Below, piece after piece: positions 25,698 to 36,581 of a stretch of 64,000 bases of DNA. Source of the stretch: Perkinsus olseni (lineage: Eukaryota > Perkinsozoa > Perkinsida > Perkinsidae). The notes beneath the pieces were generated by a model. It had not been told where the DNA came from and made no database searches. It worked only from the letters and a program-made list of their open reading frames with translations. Numbering within the stretch: position 1 is the stretch's first letter; the number at the start of each line of letters is the position of its first letter. A program made the position numbers and the translations under genes. The stretch spans positions 310,001 to 374,000 of the forward strand of contig JABANP010000004.1 of assembly GCA_013115135.1 (NCBI GenBank), in the 5' to 3' direction.

Positions 25698-26078
25698 AAT
25701 GTTACGACAATAACGAAAACGCCACTAACACCACCAAAGCTAGAGTCTTGAGCAACAACAAATCCTTCCTTGCGAATTCCCACTAAATCGTTGTGTGTAA
25801 ACTTCCGACATCGAACTTTCTCGCTCGTTGCGGAATTATTTCCTCATTTCTTCAAACGCTGGGGGACAGCCTGTGTCGTGGACATCGTCTCCGTTGGTTC
25901 GGTGTTATCGGAGACGTAGATGATCTGTAAGTATTTTCTGGCCCCTCTAGCTTTTGTGTGAGTATTGTGGTATTAAGAATCTTCAGGATTCATCACAGCT
26001 AGTACGGTTATGAGCTCTCCTCTCGTATTTCTTGTCTTGAATTTTTTAAGTTACTATTATTAGCAACAACAAGCAGTA
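25698..26078. promoter_or_regulatory. Divergent promoter region, CCCH gene / first MPC gene
   Basis: About 380 bp lie between two divergent starts. The right half contains CTGTAAGTATTTTCTG (around 25926) and later pyrimidine-rich AG sites before the ATG at 26079, so a 5'-untranslated intron is possible. A perfect 8-bp inverted repeat, CGTCTCCG (25886-25893) and CGGAGACG (25909-25916), could form a hairpin in the DNA or the leader. No other element is recognised. Confidence 0.35.
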
Positions 26079-27066
26079 ATGATAGCATCAACTACAGTCC
26101 GTCAATTGTTGTTGAAAGGCAAGGCTGCCATCTTAGATCCTAAGGTAATGACCATGGGTAGTAGTAGTTATCATCATCGTGTTGTTACTGTCAGATGGGT
26201 TGGAAGACTACCCACTTCTGGGGTCCTATGGCCAACTGGGGTATTGTTGCTGCTGGTGTCTTGGATATGACCACACAAGGACCTGAAATGATATCTATAC
26301 CTATGACTGGCACCTTATGTGTATACTCCCTCCTCTTTATGAGGTTTGCATGGATGGTTCAGCCTAGGAACTATCTACTATTATCCTGTCATATATTTAA
26401 CGAGGGTGTCCAATTGATACAGCTTGGTCGTGCATTGAAGTATCAGAGTGAGCAGAAGGCTCTTGCTGATCAGCGTACTCAACAGATAGCTGCTATGAGG
26501 ACTACTACCACTCCATCAACAACAGCATCCCCTACTACTACCACTCCTATGACCTCTACTAGCAAATCCATGTTCGCTGCTACGGCTGCTGGTGTTGCTG
26601 CTGCTAAGGCTACTAGTGATATAGCTTCAAAGGCAACAGCAGCAACCACTCAGGCTGCTAGTACTACTGCTGCTGAGCATGTTGCTAAGACTGCCGCTGC
26701 TGCTACACCTGCCGCTAAGACAGCCGAGGCCGCCACTAAGGCTGCTGTTAAGGGTAAGATAGACCACATCATTATACCGCTCTTCCCCCTACTCGTCATT
26801 CCCATGTCTCGTTGGTCGTCAGGTTTCCATCCTGTTCTGATGTTAAGGAATAAGGTATGTGCCCTTCCCATGCCCGAGTTGATTCGTAAATTCCTAATGC
26901 ATCCTGCTGGTCCATTCACCATCTTCTTCTGGGCACCTGCTATCAAGTGGGGTATCTCAGCGGCTAACTTGGTTGATTATAAGAGACCTGTTGAAAAGGT
27001 TAGTATTCCTCAACAACTTGCACTCTTTGCTACTGGTAAGCCAACTCCTCCATGCTGCTGATGCTG

Positions 27067-27103
<37 letters not shown>

Positions 27104-27398
27104 ATGCTTTATATCGACGTTATCTTTGTTAGGCATTATCTGGGCTAGATGGTCGTTCGTCATCACGCCTGTTAATTACAACTTGGCCACTGTCAACGTG
27201 TGTCTGGCCGCAACTTCCTTCTATCATCTCATGAGGAAGGTAGGTCATCATTATTTAAACTCGCCATCCTCAGTCCCGTCATCGTGTCTTTTTCAGTTGG
27301 TGTACGATCCATTCCCTGCCGACGAGGATGATAAGAAGGCTGCCGCCGCCAAGTCCAACAACACCCCTGCTGTGGCCGTCTCCTCACCCAGTTCATAG
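26079..27398 (+). CDS. Fused mitochondrial pyruvate carrier MPC1-MPC2 (copy 1)
   Basis: Imports pyruvate across the mitochondrial inner membrane; normally two small proteins, MPC1 and MPC2, pair to do this. Here both domains lie in one reading frame. Exon 1 gives MIASTTVRQLLLKGKAAILD. After an intron (26145-26194) comes MPC1: GWKTTHFWGPMANWGIVAAG, MTGTLCVYSLLFMRFAWMVQ, PRNYLLLSCHIFNEGVQLIQ. An Ala/Thr-rich linker of about 95 residues follows. Then MPC2: FLMHPAGPFTIFFWAPAIKW, GISAANLVDYKRPVEKVSIP, ATG/IIWARWSFVITPVNYNLATV after an intron with a long ATC run, and LVYDPFPADEDDKK at the end. One frame without stops (26195-27061) covers both domains, so fusion does not depend on splice choices. 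A probable 69-nt intron in the linker (26754-26822) is a multiple of three with no stop. The product is about 345 residues. Confidence 0.92.
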
Positions 27399-27920
27399 GT
27401 GGGTGGTTACCCTTACCAATAATAATGTGGTGAGGATGATGGCGTCTTATTACCGTTGTGTACTACCTTAGTAGTAATCATCATTATTGACATCATTTAT
27501 ATGAGTCATCATCTCTATCATCATCATCATCGTGCAAGTTTGATCATGATAGTCGCTCATCATGTTATTATCTCCCATCCAGTCCTTGTCCAGCTGCAAC
27601 AACAATACTCATGATAATACCCAGTATCCTGTTCCTCATAAGTACTATTCAACACTACTACCTACAGCCAATCGGAATTATCCTGTTCTACTACTACTAG
27701 TGGTTAGAGCATTACACTGAGTGGATCATCATCGTCATTACATAGTCCACTCATCATCAACTATCGTCGTTAAATTCCTACTTATTCTCCCTGTTGTTCT
27801 ACTTGTTACTTTCGCATATTAACATTATGTTATTGTGTTGTCACAATGATGGTTACTGCGTGTGGGACGCTGTTGCTGCTGGCAGTGTTGTTTCACCCCG
27901 TGGTGGTCATCATCATCATC
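27399..27920. other. Spacer between the two MPC genes
   Basis: This stretch contains ATC/ATG-rich simple sequence and small frames only. It must hold the 3' end of the first pyruvate-carrier gene and the promoter of the second. A frame-compatible ATG at 27846 could lengthen the second protein by 25 hydrophobic residues, but the shorter start at 27921 aligns with copy 1. Confidence 0.45.
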
Positions 27921-29047
27921 ATGAGCTCGGTGATAATCCCAAAAGCTCGTCTACTCCTTAAAGCTGGAAAGGATGCATTCTTGGATCCTAATGTAGTAGC
28001 AATGTTATCATGCGTCTCCTGTGTATGTCATCATCATCATCATCATCGTGGTAATGGTTCTTGTATGATTTTATGTTGATTCAGATTGGGTGGAAAACGA
28101 CACATTTCTGGGGTCCAGTGGCCAACTGGACTATAGCATTAGCTGGTATAACGGATTTAACTACTAAAGGCCCAGAGTATATATCACTGCAAATGACTGG
28201 GACATTGTGTGTGTACTCGGCTATGTTTATGAGGTTTGCATGGATGATACGTCCTAGGAATTATATACTATTCTCATGTCATATATTTAATGAGGTAACG
28301 AGAACGGCACTAATACTATCATCTCAACTGAGGTTTATAAATAGATCAACTCTTCAGGGGGTACAATTGACACAACTTTACAGAAGGCTCAAGTATGATA
28401 GAGAACAGAAGCAACAGGAACTACAGGAGACTACCACTTCCCATGATGATAAGTCATCTACTAACAAGAATGTCATGATGTGTGCTGCTACTGCTGCTGG
28501 TAATACTGATGATAATCATCATGTTGTTGAATAGCTGTTGTATGACTGACAGGTTTTGGTATTGTACCGCGTCTTCAACGACGTATTACTGCATTACCAA
28601 TGCCTTTAAAATGCAGAGCATTCCTTCAGCATCCGGCTGGTCCCTTTACAATCTTCTTCTGGGCCCCAACCTGTAAATGGGGGCTTAGTGCCGCCAATTT
28701 ATTAGATTATAAGAGACCAGTAGAATCGGTCAGTGTACCACAGCAACTATCACTTCTGGCTACAGGTAATAATGACCATAATACCACTCTTTCTCACGCT
28801 AACCATCAGCATCATCATAGGTGCTATATGGTGTCGATGGTCTTTCGTGATATCCCCTGTTAATATTAACTTGGCTCTGGTTAATATGGCATTGGCATCA
28901 TCCGCACTCTATATGTTAGCCCGCAAGGTAGTAATGAAGGTGAAGATGATCATCTTCACAATCATCATCATCATTACTCAGTATGTATACGATCCCTTCC
29001 CCACCACAAGAGAGCACCAACAGCACCAGCAACAACGAGACGATTGA
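27921..29047 (+). CDS. Fused mitochondrial pyruvate carrier MPC1-MPC2 (copy 2)
   Basis: Tandem paralogue of the preceding gene with the same architecture. The start MSSVIIPKARLLLKAGKD aligns with the copy 1 leader. After an intron the MPC1 domain reads GWKTTHFWGPVANWTIALAG and MTGTLCVYSAMFMRFAWMIR then PRNYILFSCHIFNE. An extra intron of about 63 nt (28296-28358) interrupts this point and is absent from copy 1. The linker is shorter (about 60 residues) and Gln/Thr-rich rather than Ala-rich. After an intron at the same place as in copy 1, MPC2 reads ALPMPLKCRAFLQHPAGPFT, FFWAPTCKWGLSAANLLDYK, IWCRWSFVISPVNINLALVN and YVYDPFPTTREHQQ. The conserved intron positions show that the fusion came before the duplication. 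No disabling change is seen. Confidence 0.9.
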
Positions 29048-29223
29048 ATGGGGAGTTTGTATCGAGCTTTTTTATGGGAGAGTATCATCATCAGGGAGTG
29101 TGATGGAATGCTCAATGTGTTGGTACTGGTACTCATCACACTGCCGCTGTCATGTTATGTATTATGTTGCGCTAGAGTAATTTCATATTGGCAAGAACTG
29201 CACGTAACATGTCTCAATGGCAC

Positions 29224-32200
29224 TCAACCTTCATCCACGACATCATCATTATGTCGAAGTCTACCAAATGTAACCCCTCCGATGCAACGTCTGCTCTGAG
29301 CGTCGACAACTGGTAATGATGCAGATGTAACAGATGGATCATTCACAGCATTCAATGTCATACTAGGTTCAGCAGATGATAATACTTCATCATTATCATC
29401 ATCGACCTCTTCTCTGCTGCCAGTTATCCCGTTACTTCCTTCATTGTTGAACCCCACATCATTTTCACTACTATGATCGTCAACTTCAGGTTTCCTGTCA
29501 GTGTTTGATACTCTACTATCGTCACTAAAGAGGTTCGTTGCCGATGCCGCTGCTGCTGCTGCTGACGGCGATTGCGGCGAGAGTGATAATGCATTCTCGA
29601 AGATTGACATGCCTCTTTTAATGGTTCCTGTAAGCGTCATTCGACTGATCATTACGCTCCGTCCTCGTTTTTGCTCTCTACTTTCCGCGTTGAGTGGAGG
29701 AGCAGGCACTCCCGGTAGAGGTGGGCAGGTAGGGTTCCCCTCCGGTAGCGCTGGCCTGTACGAAGCAGGTATGAATACACTTTTCCCTTTACGTTGTCTC
29801 TGCTGCTGCTGCTGGGATTTCTTCCCTTCACTCCCGTCGGAAACTGGGAAGATAGATGATACTGAATGGTAGGGAGTGTTTTACCTAGGCTCGAATGTTG
29901 ATGTTCGCTGATACCATTATGCAACTGTGATGATGATGCTGTAACATTATTCTCCTCTCCTACACTCCCAACTCCGTATAACTTCACCTGACAGGAACAT
30001 CTTTCATCATCATCGTCCTAGTAGTAGTAGCATTACGAGTATATCTTGAGTTAAGATCTTCTTTTGCAGCATCTGTTACTGCTCTTTTACTTTCCAATGT
30101 GCTTGCATAAGTCAAAGCGTATTGTGAATCATTAGAGGTCCTCACTAAAGGGTCAGCTTTTGATTCAATCAGCATAGTAGTGATAGATGCCAGAGCATTC
30201 TGAGGATGATGATGATGATGACAAGACGAGTATTATCATCACAGTATGGTGTAATACATATGCTATCTTCCTCTCGTTGTTACTCTTATATTCTGCTTCA
30301 TCACATTCACATAATGCCGCTAACGGTGTTTTTAATGTTGCTTTTGGTGCTCCACACAATACATTTACAGGTATACCATACTTCACTAAAGCCTCTATTG
30401 TTTTGTCGGCTCTCCTGTCTCGTCTATGCATAACCTATTATGATGAGCATTGATGGTGGAGATATCAACTTGGTTATTGTTATTGTTGATGATGTTATTA
30501 CCACTGTATGTAATGCTGAGAGATTATGTTGCTCATCTATTATGTCGATTACTCCGCCATACTCTAGGTACAAGGATATTGAATCCTGGTTTAACCCACT
30601 TCGCTGGCATAATTTATGCAAAAGAGGTACCTGATGTTGTTGCCGTTGATACATGATGAATAGACCACTACTATTACTACCCCATCAACAGACAATTCAT
30701 TAACATCAGCATCGTATTCTATAAGGAGATCGACTCCCTCTCTACTATTCATCTCCAAAGCCATCTGTAATGATGATACGTCGCTACTACTAATAATAAT
30801 AGTATAATGAATACTCCTACCATTAAGGGCGTTAATCCTTTCCCATTAGCTTGATGGACATCTGCCCCTGCTTCTAGTAGAATGGCAGCGGCCTTCCAGT
30901 GATTTTTACGTATCTACAATCTTTAGTGTCATCATTATAGTATATAGTTATGCTAGTAGAAGTGGGACTCACCGCCACCATTAACGGAGACATTCCTGTG
31001 CCAAGACAACGCCCTGGATCAGCGTTATGAGACAATAGCAATTCGATGATATCGAGAGCTCCTCGATTGGCTGCTGAGTATCTACGATAAGGGTAGCTGT
31101 AGTATTGGCGGTGGCCGTGGTGGTGGTGACGGTTGTTGTTACAATGGAGTGAGTCCGTCCTTTGGGGCTAAATCAGGATCTACTTTAGTAGATAATATTA
31201 ATGCAGCAACATCATAGTGCCCCTTATGAACTGCATTATACAGAGGTGTTGTCCCAGTTTTAGGATGAATCTAATAATGATAATAATAATACTGTTGATG
31301 ACGATGGGGTCGTGCAGGATGTAATTACCCATCCAGCTTCACACCCTTCTAGTAGGGCATCTCTCACCCCTTCTACATCACCCACTCTGGCTTTACTGTG
31401 GATATCCATTGTATCCAGTAGCATTTCAATTTTCTTCAAGTTGCGTAATCCTGAAGAGGTGACAATGTTGTGGTATGTTAATAAGACGACTACAAGCATT
31501 AGTACGTGCAATGTCCTTTGGGGTTAGTCCTTTCTTATCGGCGTATTGAGCATTGGCTCCGTGCTTAGCTAGAATCGATACCAACTTTTCTGCAACAACA
31601 GAATACAATGCATAATAATACTGTATCATTGATATAACTGCAACTAACTACATCGACCTCGTGCCGTGTGATGATTATTACTATCTTCATTATAGACAGC
31701 TATATGTAGTGCTGTCTTGCCATCTTCCAATTCTGCATTAACATCGGCTTCACGTTCCAGTAAGGCCTTTACTACGCCACTCGATTTATAATAAGCCGCT
31801 ACATGTATGAGATGTTCTCTTGTCTTGGGTGCCTAGCATACCATCATCAACATAGTGAAAATAGAAGGGGTCTTATTATTTCGTGGCACCAACAACTTGA
31901 ACAACAAGTTTAATAACGATTACTACTACCCTTGTTGTGATATCTATGAATTTCCTGGCTAGTAATCTCTTCAATTCTGCATCATTATTATTGGCGCATG
32001 CAATCAAGGCAGCTTCTTTGAAATAGAGCTTTAACCTAATTAGGATGATATCAATGAATATGATGATAGAGTTGTGATTATCGTGATGAGCGGCGTACCA
32101 GTCAGAATTGCCATATAATTGTTCTTGTAATGCATTCCTTGTGACGGTTACCACTTCAACAAAGGTTTGACATATAGCTGTCGCTCTTCGGGGTTCATCA

Positions 32201-35200
32201 ACGAAGAGGCATGTATCAGACATCACCTGATGATCAACGTGATCGATATTAACAATAATTAACTACCATAATAATCATGAGTATTATTATTACATCTTTC
32301 TCGCTATAGAGAACTTCACTACGATGATGTGGCTTACCGTACAGAAGAGTTACACCAGGTATTCCAGTAATACCATTCAATGGAGGTACAGTTGGATCTA
32401 AGGGGAGGTCATCGAATGGGATACCACCATCAGGAGCAGCAGCAGCGGAGAAGGAGGAAGGAGCTAATGTTGTTACCATCATCATCGTCAGCACCATCAT
32501 CACCCAGTGTATAGCGCACACTATCACCAATAACAGGATTCATTCTAGTAGCATTCCCTCCCATACGATGGGCCACCATACCTATAATACGATAGACTAC
32601 GATAGAGTAGCAGAATAAGTCCTACTTAGTAGGGTAGCCCTACGGCGGCCTCCCCGCCTTGACCGCCGCCCACCATCTCGCAGTGGTCTCATCACTGCTA
32701 AAGGGACCTACTCCGGACGAAGGTTGTGTTGATTGTTTTCTTGTTAATGACGACTGGAGTTCATTGGTGATTACCCCAGCCAGCAGATTGTTGTTGTTGT
32801 TGTCAGCGTGTCCATCAGTAACCCAACGACCTACTACATTAGCAGCGAGTACAGATGTACCTGATCGTGAAGAGCTAATCAATGCTAACCTGATGACGAC
32901 TTCGATGAATTAAATGGATTATATTATTATTAACATCATCGCTGCTACGTGGATCCCCTCTCTCCTTATTGCTAGCCATCCTGTCGAGATCATCCCTCCC
33001 AATTTCTCTTATTTTGCCAGAGGTTATCCAGTACGTACTATCACCAAGGTCACCCTTGTAGTATACTATATCCATTGGCGCATAGTGTACCTACTGAAGT
33101 ACTACTGGCGGTTATAAAGCCAGCAGCGGCAGCAGCAACAGTACTTACGGTTCTCGCGATACAACAAATCCTACCAAGAAGATTACGCGGTAGTAAGCTC
33201 AAAAACTTCACCCGTATCAACAGCTTGCCATGTAATTGCAGTAATACCTCGTTTTGCAAGGATGATGATAATGTAGCCATCATCGACTGTAATACCTACT
33301 ATCATGGTAGTATAACTACTACTATTAGTACTTGGATGTTATTACCGTTGCTGTTAGATCTTTGTCGAACTTTATGATCAATGTATCTCCTAACCTTAGT
33401 CTGCAAATCATCTTTTATACAATGGCTCCGCATGAACTGAGTATACCTGATATGAGTAATAATATGAAAATTATGTGGTATAAATCATGATGCACCAATA
33501 GTATCATCATCATTACTGTTGTTGATGCTGATGTTATTACTGTTTCATCTTTGTCCTGTGATAACTCTCATGCTCATCATATGATGCCATAACCCTGGAT
33601 ATCGCACCAACTACGAAAGCATACCTGCGCGATGATGCATGGTACTAGAGTTGGACAGTGGAGGTGATGGGAGTGGTATTACACAACTCCTGATATTAAC
33701 ATTATGGCCATTGTGAAGGATCTTTCCAAAGTATTGGACGGGGATATGTCGAAGAAGCCAAAAGTGGTCATCATACCGATAGAATAGAACATTGAATGTA
33801 TGTACCTGATAGTAACAACAATACCAATTAATACTTGTAACCTATTATTAAAAAAACAACTGTTACTTACGGTGTTAGGTTGGAGTCAGTAAACTGGTCA
33901 GAGAACTTGAATGCCCAATACTCAGTATCAGCACCATTATGATCATCAGTCTTTATGTTATTAGCATCTACTCCACCCAGTAGCCACCATAGACATGCAA
34001 CTATGTGGGCTAATAGTAATAAAAAGCATAACAACTTACCACAAGTATATCTGACAATAATGACCATGTTTTACATCATCGTCGTCCTTCTTGTTGTTGT
34101 TGTTTGTATTGTTACAGTAGCATATAAGTAGGATTATGAATATGTTGTTCTAGGCGTACTAAGATTCTCCTCAATCTCAATATACGTAAGAGCTGTAAGA
34201 AGGCTATACCACGGTAGATGGTTGGTGCAACAAGTACCTAGTAGCCATAAGGGGTAGTAGTAGAAGTGGTTACTAGGTATTACCAGTAATCCGGGAATAG
34301 TAGCGAGGATATCGATAGTAAATCTACCTGACCTCATGTACCTATTCCTTATGTCTATCGGATTAACATTCAATGTACCACTATCATAAAAACATGTACC
34401 TAGATGATGATAAGAAGGACGAAATGAAGGAGAAATATGGTATTATTATTACGGAAATTAAGAATTATATCCAATAGGAAGAGCATCTCTACTATCATAT
34501 GAAGTATCTTATCCCAGGTAATATCTGATGTCTCACCACCTGGCAACACACTACTAGGATTATTCATAGTATGACCACTTACCGAAAGCTATATTATATG
34601 GTACCACCAATACTGTATATATACTCAGTGTTAGACTTATGATGTTTAATACCAGTGTATACCTATAGGGTGAATGGTAGTAGTAGTAGATAATGATTAT
34701 TATTAACAGCACCCTTGATCTGGTATTAATAGGAGCATTCCTATGCTAGTGGTATTATAATTATCATCATGATATTGACCATTGATAACCGATGTCGTTC
34801 CTATGGCTGGTGGCCTCATCATCTTATTGCGCATTAGAAGTAGATCAGTATTAGATGCTCCCTTGTCTAACGTCATGGACGTCTTATTATTATCATCATC
34901 CACCTATGCATGAGGATACACAATGTTATCATAATCACCATTCGCTACGGCTAATTCCTTTTCAGCTTTCGTATCTTCATATATCGTTGAAGATGTCCAT
35001 CTACTTTTACGTTGATACTGTTGTTTCATCGCGTCGTTGGTATTAACCTTGTAAAAAGACATCATCATAATCATGATGCTCCTCATATGCCTCTTCATGC
35101 GGCAGCTGCTACTACATTGAATAGAAGCCCTTTTCCCTGTTGTTGTGGTATGGGCCATAGTCCAATATTACCGCTAGTACTGGTAAGACCAGCACTTCCT

Positions 35201-36231
35201 CTATTAATAGAGTTGAACTAAGGACGCAGGTTGTACGAGGATGACACGTTCTCATTATTACTCTGGCATATTCATTACTATTCCTGATTGGATTACTCAG
35301 AAACCTCGTTGCTCTAGGGGTGCTGTTGCTGCTGCTATCAGTGGCTGAGAACAGATGGAGGAGGGTATTAATGGTAGAATGATCGAGAGAAGATTTACCT
35401 CTATTATTATCCTGTGGTATACCCATATTATCGAGCAAAGATGATAGACCTTGTGTGCTGCTACCAATAGTGCTACTATTGAATATCGTGGATGCAAGAC
35501 TTCTCTTCGACGACAACCGGCTTGGTGCCAGCACCGTCCAATTATTCTCTGATAATGACAATAGGGTAATGATAATGCCTTGTTCAACCATCCTACTATT
35601 ATTATTGCTAGATGTACCCCTCCTCCGCCCTGCTGGTCTTATACTACTAGTAGCAATGGCATCAGCTGTTGCAACCTGCGGTGCTATGATCAATGATTCT
35701 ATCATCCTTAGTAATAACACAACTACATCATCTATATCGTACGCCATATTTATTGTGGCTGTATCCAATTTCACGGTCTTCTTTTTCTTTGTCGTCGTAT
35801 TTCCCTCTTTCCTGCTCAACAACAGCTGTGGTAGTATAGTAATCATCATCATCTTGTTCATATACCCTTGTTCTCCTTCGTCCCCCCGTTTTACTTCATC
35901 TTTCACTATTTTACGAATATCTTCTCGCAATAATGATAACTTATCATCAATGTAACTATTCATCATCATTCTACTGCTGTGCATGATGATGATCATTATT
36001 ACGTCCTTATACAAGTGAACTCATCATTGAGGGCCTGAGCTATCCCTATATTATATGTCATTAATTGTTCCATCATACCATCTAAACGTGAATGTACCTG
36101 TAATAATATTACCCGTCTTATATGATACCAAGTAATACCCTCATAAACTCTTCACTTGTACTATGTGCATCATCATCTACGAAGATTGATGATGTATGAG
36201 TAGTAGCAGATTTGAAGTCGTAGTGAGACAT
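29224..36231 (-). CDS. Voltage-gated cation channel with CNBD and ankyrin repeats
   Basis: Seven-kilobase, intron-rich gene resembling EAG/CNG/plant AKT-type K+ channels. From ATG 36231 (MSHYDFKSATTHTSSIFVDD) a long polar N-terminus leads to S1 (LTLSIYTVLVVPYNIAF), S2 (DKILHMIVEMLFLLDIILNF), S3 (YMRSGRFTIDILATIPGLL) and an Arg-rich S4 (LLRILRLRRILVRLEQHI, 34150-34240). S5 is LLCFLLLLAHIVACLWWLLG, and the pore exon holds YIHSMFYSIGMMTTFGFFDI then SPSNTLERSFTMAIMLISGV. The C-linker (MRSHCIKDDLQTKVRRYIDH, NEVLLQLHGKLLIRVKFLSL) and a cyclic-nucleotide-type fold (YAPMDIVYYKGDLGDSTYWI) follow. Ankyrin repeats lie at 29980-32050, e.g. TTPLYNAVHKGHYDVAALIL and SILAKHGANAQYADKKGLTP. The tail is acidic and ends at 29224. 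The selectivity filter reads TFGFFD where the family has T(V/I)G(Y/F)G(D/N). Exact exon borders are approximate. Confidence 0.83.
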
Positions 36232-36239
36232 CTACACCA

Positions 36240-36581
36240 CACAACAAACCCAGCCAGGAAAGGGCATTTTTGCGCGCGCGCCAAGATTTTTCCTCGACCT
36301 GTCAAAAAATTTCCCTTGGGCGTCAAACTTTTTTCTCGCGCAGTCAAAACCGATTTCTAGGCGAGAGAGTCATGTGTGAGCTTCAGGGAAGCAAAAGCGT
36401 AGAGCCACCGACGGCCCACCACACCGGGAAGTTCCCGGCGGGGACGACACCTTCAGTTGCACAAGGATAATCCATGATGGCTTGCGTTGCTAAATATTGT
36501 TGGCCGCGTTCTGTCCTATCGTGATTGCGCAGGAACCTTGCTTTCTGATAAGCCCCGCTTGTCGCTCATCACGTCCCTGCT
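36240..36581. mobile_element. Left flank/end of a Mutator-like element
   Basis: Base composition changes abruptly from AT-rich repeats to GC-richer sequence at about 36262 (gcgcgcgcgcc). The stretch holds T-rich motifs such as gtcaaacttttttctc (36321-36336). Similar motifs in inverted orientation (gagaaaaatgttgac) occur at 43347-43361 and 47386-47400. I read this as the left end of a transposable element whose transposase gene starts at 36582. No terminal inverted repeat or target-site duplication could be fixed by eye. Confidence 0.45.

Noticed and set aside
29048..29299. Small plus-strand open frame after the second MPC gene
   Set aside because: It has no family resemblance and overlaps the 3' end of the channel gene on the other strand.
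35112..36014. 300-codon minus-strand open frame as a separate gene
   Set aside because: Its readable parts fit the polar N-terminal exons and introns of the channel gene, and much of it is intronic.
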